This document shows positions 34,243-42,455 of a stretch of 48,608 nucleotides of DNA, piece after piece (the stretch's first letter is position 1; each line of letters begins with the position of its first letter). The notes below the pieces were generated by a model. The model had not been told where the DNA came from, searched no databases, and was given only the letters and a program-made list of their open reading frames with translations. The stretch lies in assembly GCA_017992505.1 (NCBI GenBank), contig JAGOON010000003.1, positions 1-48,608 on the forward strand, given 5' to 3'. Made by a program: the position numbers and the translations under genes. The DNA comes from Minisyncoccota bacterium. Lineage in GTDB: Bacteria > Patescibacteriota > Minisyncoccia > Phycocordibacterales > UBA918.

Positions 34243-34974
34243 ATGAAGAGTGGTCTTGAAATCAATGGTGCAGAGCTTCAAAACATTCGTGCTGCGGCAG
34301 AGCGTACAGGCTATTCTCGTGACTACATCACTCGGCTTGCTCGTGAAGAAAAAATTATCGCTTCGCAAATTGGGCGGCAGTGGTTTGTCGATATTGATTC
34401 GCTTAAGGAGTATGCAACTGAAGTTGCCAACGAACAGAGTTTCCGCCATCAACAACTGAGTGAAGAGCGCAGACAGGAACGTCTCGCACAGGAGAAAAGA
34501 AATACTCGGGTAAAGAAGAATCACACTCGTACGCGTCGTGGAATGGTACTGCAATCTCATACACTTGCAGTCGGTGTCTTATCTCTCGGACTTGGCTTGG
34601 GTTTTTTGCTTAATCAACTCCCAACATTTTCTTCTGACTACAGCACTCAGGTTGCAAGTGCACCGTCAGTACAGCCTCTTGAGGAGTACACTGTGGAGGA
34701 CAGGCCTGTTGGCGAGAAAGACATCACTTCGGGTGTTGAGTTCTCACATGAGTCGGTCGGACTCGCCACCATGGAAGGTGCTTCAGAAGGCATTTTGCTT
34801 TTACCAGGAGGAACTGGCTCTTCTAGTAACCCCGCCAAACTTTTTTCTGATGACGTTAGGGTGATGGTTGATGAGCATGGCCAGCAATTTATAGCTAGAC
34901 TTAATGATCATGGACAGATGGTTGAGAGAATTCCTTTCGTGGTAGTACCAGTTACTAGCAGTAGCACACCATAA
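34243..34974 (+). CDS. Membrane-anchored protein with N-terminal excisionase/MerR-like HTH (paralogue 2)
   Basis: 243 residues. The N-terminal HTH unit (about 8-58: IRAAAERTGYSRDYITRLA, then KIIASQIGRQWFVDIDSLKEY) aligns along its whole length with that of the preceding gene, sharing the GR-W----DSL-E core. A strongly basic, Arg/Gln-rich linker (about 62-100) precedes one transmembrane helix (about 105-124), and the remaining 120 residues would be extracytoplasmic. The arrangement could sense an envelope signal and control nearby genes (inference). No enzymatic motif is seen. The sequence after the stop (34975-35144, 170 nt) has no gene; it would hold the promoter of the surface locus. Confidence 0.7.
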   Translation: MKSGLEINGAELQNIRAAAERTGYSRDYITRLAREEKIIASQIGRQWFVDIDSLKEYATEVANEQSFRHQQLSEERRQERLAQEKRNTRVKKNHTRTRRGMVLQSHTLAVGVLSLGLGLGFLLNQLPTFSSDYSTQVASAPSVQPLEEYTVEDRPVGEKDITSGVEFSHESVGLATMEGASEGILLLPGGTGSSSNPAKLFSDDVRVMVDEHGQQFIARLNDHGQMVERIPFVVVPVTSSSTP

Positions 34975-35093
34975 AGTCTTGAGACTCGTTCAGTTAAGAG
35001 CATAGGTTTTTACATGAAATACTCGCTTTATAGAGAAATGGTTAGATGTTATACACAGAGTTCGGTGTTCGGAGAGAAATTGTCTGCTTAGAG

Positions 35094-35131
35094 TTGGTAT
35101 CATTGGGTTAATACAGTAGCAATAGGTACCA
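35094..35131. repeat. Imperfect inverted repeat upstream of the surface-protein locus
   Basis: TTGGTATCATTG (35094-35105) and CAATAGGTACCA (35120-35131) are near-inverted copies (TGGTA..ATTG / CAAT..TACCA) around a 14-nt centre. It lies 14-51 nt before ATG 35145, where an operator or promoter would be expected. Its significance is uncertain. Confidence 0.3.
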
Positions 35132-35144
35132 GATATATCATTAT

Positions 35145-35849
35145 ATGAAGACACAACTAACAACAGGCATATTTACTCAAGCTGTCGCGCAAGCTGGCGT
35201 CGCTGCGACACTCATTGTGTCGCTCCTTACAATAGGTTTTTTCGCAATAGAACCACAGATTGGTCACTCTGCGGAAAGTGTCGACTTTCGGGTTCGTCAA
35301 ACAATCACAGATGAAACTTCATTCTCAGTAAATCCTTCAAATGTCACGATGAATGGGGGTATTGCTGGCCTGACTGGAGGTACTGCTACGGGAACTACTG
35401 GTTTTGTTGTTCGTTCTACAAATGCTAGTGGATACTCTGTTACTATCGACTTCTACGATAACGCTGGCTTGTACGCCATGCTTGGTGACGAAGATGGTGG
35501 CGAAGAAATTCGAGACTACGCACTTGGTGCTGGCACTCCAACATTTAACATGACCGCCAGCACAGCAGCACAATTTGCTTATAGTGTGCACTCGAGTAGT
35601 ACCGCAGACTCAGCTGATGTATTCTGGACTAACGGAACTACTTGTAACTCTGGTGCGGGTAGTTCATACGGGAAATGTTGGAAGTCTCCAAGTACTAGCG
35701 CCATAGAGGTAGTGAATCGAAACACGTCAGCCACAGCAGGTGCAACTTCAACGCTTGTATTTAAGGTACACGTGCCATCTGGGGCTACACCAACTCCAAC
35801 AGCGCAAACTTACACTGCTACCGCTACCTTGTCAGTGGTTGCCCAATAA
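35145..35849 (+). CDS. Small secreted beta-rich surface protein, WxL-like layout (paralogue A)
   Basis: 234 residues with an N-terminal hydrophobic export signal (about 14-42). The mature part is Thr/Ser/Gly-rich and probably all-beta. It shares a domain with the protein at 36912: a GLTGGTATGTT block, then GYSVTIDFYDNAGL, a C-x(9)-CW segment (TTCNSGAGSSYGKCW), and a closing YTATATLSVV strand. The closing strand and overall size resemble WxL domains of Gram-positive surface proteins, which end in a YTATLTW-type strand; the WxL tripeptide itself is missing. The gene is followed by a DUF916-like membrane protein, the usual neighbour of WxL proteins. No membrane anchor or sorting motif is present at the C-terminus. 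Confidence 0.62.
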   Translation: MKTQLTTGIFTQAVAQAGVAATLIVSLLTIGFFAIEPQIGHSAESVDFRVRQTITDETSFSVNPSNVTMNGGIAGLTGGTATGTTGFVVRSTNASGYSVTIDFYDNAGLYAMLGDEDGGEEIRDYALGAGTPTFNMTASTAAQFAYSVHSSSTADSADVFWTNGTTCNSGAGSSYGKCWKSPSTSAIEVVNRNTSATAGATSTLVFKVHVPSGATPTPTAQTYTATATLSVVAQ

Positions 35850-35868
35850 GGTACCCTGTAGTCACATT

Positions 35869-36897
35869 ATGACTACTATTCAAACCATTCTTCTTTGTTT
35901 TGCGCTTGTGCTCACACCTCTCTCTGGAGAGGTGTTTGCACAATTTTCTGAGACCGCCTCTACTTCTGAGTCCACCAACTCTGTTACCGCTGAAACAACT
36001 TTGACACAAGAAAAGTGGTATCGCTCAGAGAAGGTTGAAGGAAATATTGATATAGGGGACTTTGTGGTTGGACCTGGTCGGGCTGAGATTACCGTTTCGC
36101 CAGGAGAGACTCTTGTTCAAGAAATTACAGTTACCAACCGTATCTCTGCTGGGCGTACATTTAAGCTTGAGGTAGAAGATATTACTGGTAGTGTCGATGG
36201 TAGCTCAGCAGTATCGCTTACTGGTACTGAGCGGGGTCCGTACAGTATTCGCGATTACATTTCATTTCCAACTGATACATTTGTCCTTGATTTAGGAGAG
36301 CGTGCTCGTATCCCCGTCACAATCAAAATTCCTGAAAATGCAGAACCCGGCGGATTTTATGGTAGCGTGCTCGTTTCAACTGACCGTACTGGTACTTCAG
36401 ACGCTGGTGCTCCGCGGTCACCGATAGTTGCACGCGTTGGATCGCTTTTCTTTGTCACCGTTCGTGGTGATATTGAGATGTCGGGTGAAACAAAGGATAT
36501 TAAAACACTCGATGGGAAGGTGTGGTATGAAGAGGGTCCAATCAACCTTGGTATTACTTATGAAAACACTGGTTCAGTACACGTCAATCCATACGGAGAA
36601 GTTTCAATCTCTAACATGTTTGGAGAAGAGGTCGGTTTTGTGGAGCTTGAGCCGTGGTTTGTGTTACCAAAATCTCTCCGATCCCGCGAAGTAACTTGGG
36701 ATAGAGAGTTTCTTTTTGGTCGGTATAAGGTAACTGCAAGAATCAATCGTGGTTATGAAAACCAGATTGATGAGGTTAATACGGTTTTTTGGGTGTTACC
36801 TTGGAAGATTGTTCTTGGAATCTTCGTGATCGTCTTTACTGTTGTCTTTGTTATTAGGGCCTTCTTCCGCACGTTTGAATTTAAACGTAAATCATAA
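35869..36897 (+). CDS. DUF916/WxL-interacting-protein-like membrane-anchored surface protein
   Basis: 342 residues from ATG 35869, chosen because it begins the signal peptide (hydrophobic about 5-24, ending VFAQ). Two beta-sandwich parts follow. The first (about 55-200) has FVVGPGRAEITVSPGETLVQEITVTN and IPENAEPGGFYGSVLV, like the peptidoglycan-binding DUF916 part of WxL-interacting proteins. The second (about 200-300) has NLGITYENTGSVHVNPYGEVSI, like the following DUF3324-type part. A transmembrane helix near the C-terminus (about 310-332) and a basic tail (FKRKS) anchor it. Its neighbours on both sides are the paralogous small surface proteins. The family link rests on pattern and layout. 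Confidence 0.65.
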   Translation: MTTIQTILLCFALVLTPLSGEVFAQFSETASTSESTNSVTAETTLTQEKWYRSEKVEGNIDIGDFVVGPGRAEITVSPGETLVQEITVTNRISAGRTFKLEVEDITGSVDGSSAVSLTGTERGPYSIRDYISFPTDTFVLDLGERARIPVTIKIPENAEPGGFYGSVLVSTDRTGTSDAGAPRSPIVARVGSLFFVTVRGDIEMSGETKDIKTLDGKVWYEEGPINLGITYENTGSVHVNPYGEVSISNMFGEEVGFVELEPWFVLPKSLRSREVTWDREFLFGRYKVTARINRGYENQIDEVNTVFWVLPWKIVLGIFVIVFTVVFVIRAFFRTFEFKRKS

Positions 36898-36911
36898 GAG
36901 TACTTGTGCAT

Positions 36912-37673
36912 ATGGGAAACCGCTTCGCACCATCGCTCAGAATATCCGTGGTATTTACCGCGTTCATTTTGGTATGGATGCAGTTAGGTTCGGCGCAGGT
37001 AGCCACAAGCACCAACTACCAGCTTCAGAGTGACAGTATTAATTTCGGCGGAGGTCTCTCAACATCTACTAACTATCGACAAGAAAGCACCTTTGGAGAA
37101 ATTGCTACCGGTGAGGCAACAAGCACCAACTACAATCTTTATGCAGGGTATCAACAAATGCAAGAAGTGTTCCTCAGTATGACGGCACCTTCTGATGTTA
37201 TTCTGAGTCCAAATCTAGCGGGCCTTACCGGAGGTACTTCAAATGGCTCTACTACAGTAACCGTTACTACTGACAGTCCTGCTGGGTACTCACTCACACT
37301 CGAGAGTCAGAATAATCCTGCAATGCAAAATGGCGTCTATACGATTGATGACTACGATGAGGGCGCTGATGCAGACTTTTCATTTTTGGTGACAGCGGGA
37401 GTTGCACATCTGGGGTTCTCTCCTTCTGGAGTTGATGTTGCACAAGAATTTAAAGACAATGGTTCACTTTGTGGTGTGAGTTCTCAAGATACTGCGCTCG
37501 CATGTTGGGCAGGCCTTTCAACGCTCGGTACAGTGATTTCGGAAGGAACTGATGCAAATCATCCATCTGGAGCAACTACTACAATTAGTTTTCGCGTAGG
37601 AATCGGTAGTGGGGCGGGTGTTGTTAGTGGTGTCTACACAGCCACCACTACACTGACTGCTCTTCCGTTATAA
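36912..37673 (+). CDS. Secreted beta-rich surface protein, WxL-like layout (paralogue B)
   Basis: 253 residues from ATG 36912 (a GTG at 36906 is possible). The signal segment is about residues 10-30. Residues about 31-80 contain repeated S/T-TNY-LQ/Y units, a short repeat seen in CPR-type surface proteins. The rest is homologous to the protein at 35145: GLTGGTSNGSTTVTV, then GYSLTLESQNNPAMQ, a C-x(9)-CW segment (LCGVSSQDTALACW) and a final YTATTTLTAL strand. The Cys pair could form a disulphide outside the cell. It differs from its paralogue by the added N-terminal repeat part. The next gene has TATAAT overlapping this gene's stop codon. Confidence 0.62.
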   Translation: MGNRFAPSLRISVVFTAFILVWMQLGSAQVATSTNYQLQSDSINFGGGLSTSTNYRQESTFGEIATGEATSTNYNLYAGYQQMQEVFLSMTAPSDVILSPNLAGLTGGTSNGSTTVTVTTDSPAGYSLTLESQNNPAMQNGVYTIDDYDEGADADFSFLVTAGVAHLGFSPSGVDVAQEFKDNGSLCGVSSQDTALACWAGLSTLGTVISEGTDANHPSGATTTISFRVGIGSGAGVVSGVYTATTTLTALPL

Positions 37674-37674
37674 T
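37669..37674 (+). promoter_or_regulatory. -10 element overlapping a stop codon
   Basis: A perfect TATAAT overlaps the TAA stop of the preceding gene and ends 8 nt before ATG 37683. It may drive the FN3 protein gene separately; no -35 is obvious. Confidence 0.4.
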
Positions 37675-37682
37675 AAAGAGAC

Positions 37683-39296
37683 ATGAGATTTTTATTGTGT
37701 GCTGCACTTGCTTTCCTTGTACCTGTTACAAGTGTTTTTGCGCAAGAAAGTTCAAGTTTCAACATCCGGGTTTTTGGTGCCGAAGATATTGTTGCTCCAA
37801 CAACTCCAACACTTTCTGGTTCGGCAATCTCATATGATCAAATAGATTTATCATGGACGGTTTCCACCGATAACTATTTAGTTTCAGGATACGTACTCTA
37901 TCGAGATGGCTTACCGATCAGTACCACTACACTCACCAGTTACTCTGACGTGAGTGTTAGTGCGTCCACGTCGTATGTCTACACAGTCCGAGCGTTTGAC
38001 CCTTCTTTAAACTATTCCTCGTCTTCAAATCCAGTTTCCATAGACACCCCAGCGATGCCTGTAACTCCAGTTAATGTAGAGGGAAATAGAACGGCGACAG
38101 CAGCGAGGATTGTTTTAAATGAACTCACTGTTACTCCAGGATTTTCTACGTCAACTTTTTATATTAAGACTGCCAGGCCAGCTCGCTTCGAATTACGCTG
38201 GGGCAAAACTGACTCGTATGAGCTCGGTTATATTATCAACGATCGTTTTGTTGAATCGTATCGCACCACGCTTGCGGAACTCGAGCCAGGGACAACATAT
38301 TTTTATGAGGTCATCGGTTATTCACCGCTTGGGGTGGCGAATGTTCTTGAAAAAGGAAAATTTAACACACTCGACTTGGTAGACTTCCTACCACCAGCCA
38401 ATGTTCTTCGCTTCGGTGGATATGCAGATGCAGACAATGTTAAGCTCTCGTGGCAGATTCCCTTTTCAAGTAGGGCTTCATCAGTACGAATTGTTCGTAG
38501 CCACCTCGGTTTTCCGAGTCATCCGCAAGATGGAGTGATTGTGTATCAGGGAACAGGGGAATCATTTGTCGATAGGGATATCTTGGCTGAGCATTCTCCG
38601 GTTTACTACACAGCCTTTACGTATGATGTGGCTGGTAATACTTCTTCGGGTGCAATCGTGCGCGTGTATCGAATTGGCGACGGGGGTGATTCTGGAATTG
38701 CCTCACCAGTTATTGATGCGCCACTTGATGGTGATGGAGTTATTACCCAAGAAGAAGGCTTTGCTTCGACTTCACCTAGCCTGCCTGCAGGGATAAAAAT
38801 GCCTGACCTTGAACATATTTTTTTGTTGCAGAATAACAAACAACAATCATTTGCTGAATTAAAAATTGAACTAAGCTCAGTTGAGCAATTTGTTATCAGT
38901 ATTCCAAAGGAAGCGGTAACACTTAATCTGAAATCAATTATTGCAACGTTGACAGACCCGACTGATTCACGAAAAACCTACTCAGTACTGCTTCGTCTCA
39001 ATAAAGAAAAGACTGCATATGAAGCGGTAGTGGCACCACTCATGGTGGCGGGGATGTCACAGATTACCGTCGATATTTATGATTATAAAGTAGCGGTAGT
39101 AGGTACCTATCGTAAGACGGTGACTTTTATTGAAGGTCGAGATGGACTGAGTAGGGTGGGACTGTCGCTTGAAGAATTTATGGTGTGGGTACTTCCAACT
39201 TTGCTCGGTAGTGTATTTGCACTTCTCGCAAGTACCCTTTTCTTCTTGTTCTATAAACGACGACACCACTCTTCTCATGAGGATAACAACTGGTGA
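37683..39296 (+). CDS. Membrane-anchored fibronectin-type-III-like surface protein
   Basis: 537 residues. A signal peptide (about 1-20, ending VFAQ) is followed by an FN3 domain (about 36-122: PTTPTLSGSAISYDQIDLSW, then YVLYRDGLPI and SYVYTVRAFD). A second FN3-like segment (about 140-230) has RFELRWGKTDSYELGY and LEPGTTYFYEVIGYSPLG, and a third lies at about 235-330. The region after 350 is less defined. A transmembrane helix near residues 500-522 and a short basic tail anchor the protein, which would extend outside the cell. It is the last gene of the surface locus and could be an adhesin or scaffold (inference). Confidence 0.7.
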   Translation: MRFLLCAALAFLVPVTSVFAQESSSFNIRVFGAEDIVAPTTPTLSGSAISYDQIDLSWTVSTDNYLVSGYVLYRDGLPISTTTLTSYSDVSVSASTSYVYTVRAFDPSLNYSSSSNPVSIDTPAMPVTPVNVEGNRTATAARIVLNELTVTPGFSTSTFYIKTARPARFELRWGKTDSYELGYIINDRFVESYRTTLAELEPGTTYFYEVIGYSPLGVANVLEKGKFNTLDLVDFLPPANVLRFGGYADADNVKLSWQIPFSSRASSVRIVRSHLGFPSHPQDGVIVYQGTGESFVDRDILAEHSPVYYTAFTYDVAGNTSSGAIVRVYRIGDGGDSGIASPVIDAPLDGDGVITQEEGFASTSPSLPAGIKMPDLEHIFLLQNNKQQSFAELKIELSSVEQFVISIPKEAVTLNLKSIIATLTDPTDSRKTYSVLLRLNKEKTAYEAVVAPLMVAGMSQITVDIYDYKVAVVGTYRKTVTFIEGRDGLSRVGLSLEEFMVWVLPTLLGSVFALLASTLFFLFYKRRHHSSHEDNNW

Positions 39297-39350
39297 AGTC
39301 ATCCAATTACTTGTATAGTTATTGCAGTTATTTAGTTGAATAGTATTTTT

Positions 39351-40376
39351 ATGGCGAAAGTTGCAATCAATGGTTTTGGAAGAATTGGAAGAACGTTTTT
39401 TCGTTCTGCATTTGGTCACCCTGATATTGAAATAGTCGCAGTAAATGATCTTGGTAGCATTGAAAATCTAGCCTACCTTCTGACGTACGACTCAGTCTAT
39501 GGTAGGAGTCCATTTACCGTAAAGGTGGAAGGAAAAGATTTGATTATTGACGGAAAGAAAATCACCTTTTGCCAAGAAAAGGATCCAAGCATGCTTCCGT
39601 GGGGTCAACTTGAAATCGATGTGGTTGTTGAATCGACTGGTTTCTTTACTACTTACGAAGGCTCAAAGAAACACCTTCAGGCTGGTGCCAAAAGGGTGGT
39701 AATTTCCGCACCAGTGAGCGACGACCCAACCGCTGCGGGGGTCCAGGGAGCTACGGTGCTTATGGGAGTAAATGACCACCAACTTGCAACGTGTCAAATT
39801 ACTTCAAATGCATCCTGCACAACTAACGCTACGAGTCCACTTGTGGCTATCCTTAAAGAAACTGTCGGTATAGAAAAAGCACTCCTTAATACAACTCACG
39901 CATACACCGCATCACAGTCACTTGTCGACGGTCCATCAAAGAAAGAGTTTCGTGACGGACGAGCAGCTGCGCTCAATATCATCCCTTCTTCAACAGGCGC
40001 AGCAAAAGCTACCACTAAGGCACACACTGAACTAGCTGGAAAATTTGACGGCATCGCTATCCGCGTACCAGTACCGGTCGGTTCGTTGGTTGATGTAACA
40101 TTTGTTTCGTCTCGTGACACCACTGCTGAGGAAGTAAATAATATCCTCAGGACAGCGGCTACTGACCCGAAGTGGGCCAACATCTTTACTGCTACAGATG
40201 AACCTCTGGTATCCTCTGACATTATTGGTTCTCGGGTCGGCTCAATTGCAGACCTCTCATTTACGCGCGTTGTCGGAGGTAATCTCGTGAAGGTGTTTGC
40301 TTGGTATGATAATGAGACTAGCTACACACAAACCCTTGTCGAACACGTTGCTGCAGCTGCCCGCACTCTTAAATAA
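39351..40376 (+). CDS. gap: Glyceraldehyde-3-phosphate dehydrogenase
   Basis: 341 residues from ATG 39351 (MAKVAINGFGRIGRTFFR). It oxidises glyceraldehyde-3-phosphate to 1,3-bisphosphoglycerate with NAD. The Rossmann loop NGFGRIGR is at 7-14, Asp33 in VNDLG suggests NAD preference, and Cys156 in SNASCTTN is the nucleophile. The residues after it are ATSPL instead of the common CLAPL. YDNETSYTQTLV near the C-terminus is standard. It begins a five-gene sugar-phosphate operon, with rpiB starting 2 nt after its stop. Confidence 0.95.
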   Translation: MAKVAINGFGRIGRTFFRSAFGHPDIEIVAVNDLGSIENLAYLLTYDSVYGRSPFTVKVEGKDLIIDGKKITFCQEKDPSMLPWGQLEIDVVVESTGFFTTYEGSKKHLQAGAKRVVISAPVSDDPTAAGVQGATVLMGVNDHQLATCQITSNASCTTNATSPLVAILKETVGIEKALLNTTHAYTASQSLVDGPSKKEFRDGRAAALNIIPSSTGAAKATTKAHTELAGKFDGIAIRVPVPVGSLVDVTFVSSRDTTAEEVNNILRTAATDPKWANIFTATDEPLVSSDIIGSRVGSIADLSFTRVVGGNLVKVFAWYDNETSYTQTLVEHVAAAARTLK

Positions 40377-40378
40377 CT

Positions 40379-40849
40379 ATGAACACAAAACCCACCATTC
40401 ATCTTGCTACTGACCACGCAGGTTTTGAAAGAAAGAATGAGGTGGCTGAGTGGCTTAAGGAAGAAGGGTATACTGTAGTTGATCATGGCGCTCATACCCA
40501 CGATGCTGAGGATGATTTTCCTGATTACATAAAAAAAGCTGCTGAAGCGGTGAGCAAAGAACCAACAGCTAGGGCGGTCATTTTTGGTGGTTCTGGACAG
40601 GGCGAGGCCATGGTTGCAAATCGTTTCCCGCAAGTGCGAGCGACAGTTTTTTATGGTGGAAATGAAGATATTATCGAGCTTTCTCGCGAACACAATGACG
40701 CGAATGTTCTTTCGATTGGGGCACGGTTTGTAAGTTTTGAAACGACAGTACGTATATTGAAGAAATGGTTTGCTACTGCATTTTCTGATAATCCAAAATA
40801 CGAGCGGCGAAATCAGAAAATTGAACACATCACCAAAGAAATAAATTAG
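40379..40849 (+). CDS. rpiB: Ribose-5-phosphate isomerase B
   Basis: A 156-residue RpiB/LacAB-family enzyme interconverting ribose-5-phosphate and ribulose-5-phosphate. LATDHAGFERKNEVAEWL at 8-25 is the phosphate and substrate block, FPDY follows, and the active-site loop is GGSGQGEAM near 64. That loop lacks the Cys of E. coli RpiB and resembles the actinobacterial form, where a Glu acts as base. Length is normal. It sits 2 nt after gap and 1 nt before the epimerase gene. Confidence 0.9.
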   Translation: MNTKPTIHLATDHAGFERKNEVAEWLKEEGYTVVDHGAHTHDAEDDFPDYIKKAAEAVSKEPTARAVIFGGSGQGEAMVANRFPQVRATVFYGGNEDIIELSREHNDANVLSIGARFVSFETTVRILKKWFATAFSDNPKYERRNQKIEHITKEIN

Positions 40850-40850
40850 T

Positions 40851-41513
40851 ATGGCAATCATTCCAATTGTACCCGCAATCATTCCAAAGAGTGAAGAGGA
40901 GGTTGTGGCGCTTACAAAAACACTCACTTTTTCTAAAGAATTCCACCTCGACGTCGTCGATGGAAAGTTTGTGCAAAATATTTCTTGGCCATATAGGCCA
41001 AGCGGGGAGCCAATAGCGATAAAGCCCCATACCGACAAGTACACACTTGAAGTAGATTTAATGGTAGAGAACCCCATTAAGGCAGCGCGGGAGTGGATTA
41101 AAGCGGGAGCAGATATGCTCGTCTTTCATATTGAAACAGTTGATATCGCTTCGTTTGTTGATTTTGTAGAACATGTGGGCAATCTATCAGTGGGAGTAAG
41201 TTTCCATGGCGACACTCCTGCTGAGGCGCTCTTTCCATATCTCACACATGCAGACTATGTGCAGATAATGGGTATTCATACGATTGGACTACAGGGGCAA
41301 CCATTTGATGAACGTGTATTTGAAAAGATTGAAATAATACACCGTAAATTTCCGAATATTGCGATTAGTGTTGATGGTTCGGTAAATAAAAATACTATTG
41401 CTCGACTCGAGAAGGCAGGTGTCGATAGAGTGATCGTGGGTTCTGCGATTGTTGGGCAGGAAAACCCCTATAGTGCATACGAGACACTTCGTGCATGTGT
41501 GAATGAAGTGTAG
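40851..41513 (+). CDS. rpe: Ribulose-phosphate 3-epimerase-like protein
   Basis: A 220-residue TIM-barrel protein of the Rpe family (ribulose-5-P to xylulose-5-P). FHLDVVDGKFVQN supplies His32 and Asp34, and ISVDGSVNKNT the second catalytic Asp. The third metal ligand, His in the usual VHLM segment, is Asp69 here (EVDLMVENP). The phosphate loop is altered: GIHTIGLQGQPFDERV instead of VNPGFGGQ. It may therefore bind a different metal or act on a related sugar phosphate. Position between rpiB and transketolase supports the pentose-phosphate role. Confidence 0.75.
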   Translation: MAIIPIVPAIIPKSEEEVVALTKTLTFSKEFHLDVVDGKFVQNISWPYRPSGEPIAIKPHTDKYTLEVDLMVENPIKAAREWIKAGADMLVFHIETVDIASFVDFVEHVGNLSVGVSFHGDTPAEALFPYLTHADYVQIMGIHTIGLQGQPFDERVFEKIEIIHRKFPNIAISVDGSVNKNTIARLEKAGVDRVIVGSAIVGQENPYSAYETLRACVNEV

Positions 41514-41536
41514 TGCATATCGTGCGTGCTTGTTGC

Positions 41537-41542
41537 TATACT
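41537..41542 (+). promoter_or_regulatory. -10 element of the transketolase genes
   Basis: TATACT ends 10 nt before ATG 41553. A GGAG at 41546-41549 is one of few Shine-Dalgarno-like motifs in the window. Confidence 0.45.
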
Positions 41543-41552
41543 AACGGAGTAT

Positions 41553-42446
41553 ATGAAGTACCTTACACCGCACGAAGTTCATTCATTGGAACTCACTGCC
41601 AACCACATTAGGCAAAGTATTATTGAAATGCTCACATCTGCTGGGAGCGGTCATACTGCTGGTCCACTTGGTATGGCTGATATTTTCACCCTCCTTTATT
41701 TTGCAGTATTAAAACATGATCCAAAAAATCCTGATTGGGAAGAGCGAGACCGTCTTGTGCTTTCTAATGGCCACATTTGTCCAGTTCTTTATGCGACCCT
41801 TGCTCACGCGGGGTATTTTGAAGTGGAAGAACTAATGACATTGCGTAAGTTTGGAACGCGGCTTCAGGGACATCCACACCGCCAAGCCCTCCCAGGACTC
41901 GAAACCAGCTCTGGTCCACTTGGCTCAGGACTTTCGCAAGCAATCGGCATGGCGCTTGCAGACCGAATGAATAATCCCTACTCATCAAAATTTGTTTACT
42001 GTCTTTGCGGTGATGGTGAACTCAATGAAGGACAGATATGGGAAGCTGCCATGCTGGCAGGAAAAGAAAAACTTAACAATCTAATTGTCATTATTGATCG
42101 TAACGGCATTCAGATTGACGGGTATACAAAAGACGTGATGCCACTCGAACCACTGGCTGAGAAATTTGAATCATTTGGGTTTGATGTTCAAGAAGTCGAT
42201 GGACATAATATGCGTGCGATGAATGACGCAATTGGAAAGGCACAATCCATCTACGGGCAACCATCACTTATTATTGCGCACACAATTGCAGCCAAGGGAG
42301 TCGATGTGTTTGAACGAGACTTCCGTTGGCATGGTAATCCGCCTGGAAAGGGACCTGAAGACAGAGTCCCGCGCGATAAGCAGGCTGAAGTAGCACTTCA
42401 GAAACTCCGTACACTCGCTGGTATGATTGAAGCCCAAGACTCGTAA
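41553..42446 (+). CDS. tkt: Transketolase, N-terminal (thiamine pyrophosphate-binding) subunit
   Basis: 297 residues from ATG 41553. The N-terminal half of a split transketolase: SAGSGHTAGPLGMADIFTLLYF at about 31-52, RDRLVLSNGHICPVLYA, LPGLETSSGPLGSGLSQAIGMAL, and GDGELNEGQIWEAA near 160 with the TPP/Mg-binding GDGE. The C-terminal half is the next gene, 9 nt downstream; together they equal one full transketolase. The upstream in-frame start at 41526 is rejected because the promoter and GGAG lie between. No transaldolase is in the window. Confidence 0.92.
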   Translation: MKYLTPHEVHSLELTANHIRQSIIEMLTSAGSGHTAGPLGMADIFTLLYFAVLKHDPKNPDWEERDRLVLSNGHICPVLYATLAHAGYFEVEELMTLRKFGTRLQGHPHRQALPGLETSSGPLGSGLSQAIGMALADRMNNPYSSKFVYCLCGDGELNEGQIWEAAMLAGKEKLNNLIVIIDRNGIQIDGYTKDVMPLEPLAEKFESFGFDVQEVDGHNMRAMNDAIGKAQSIYGQPSLIIAHTIAAKGVDVFERDFRWHGNPPGKGPEDRVPRDKQAEVALQKLRTLAGMIEAQDS

Positions 42447-42455
42447 AATTCTTCT

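Noticed and set aside
40379-40849. RpiB inactive because the active-site Cys is missing
   Set aside because: Cys-less RpiB enzymes with a GGSG loop and a Glu base are known in actinobacteria, so this is a normal variant.
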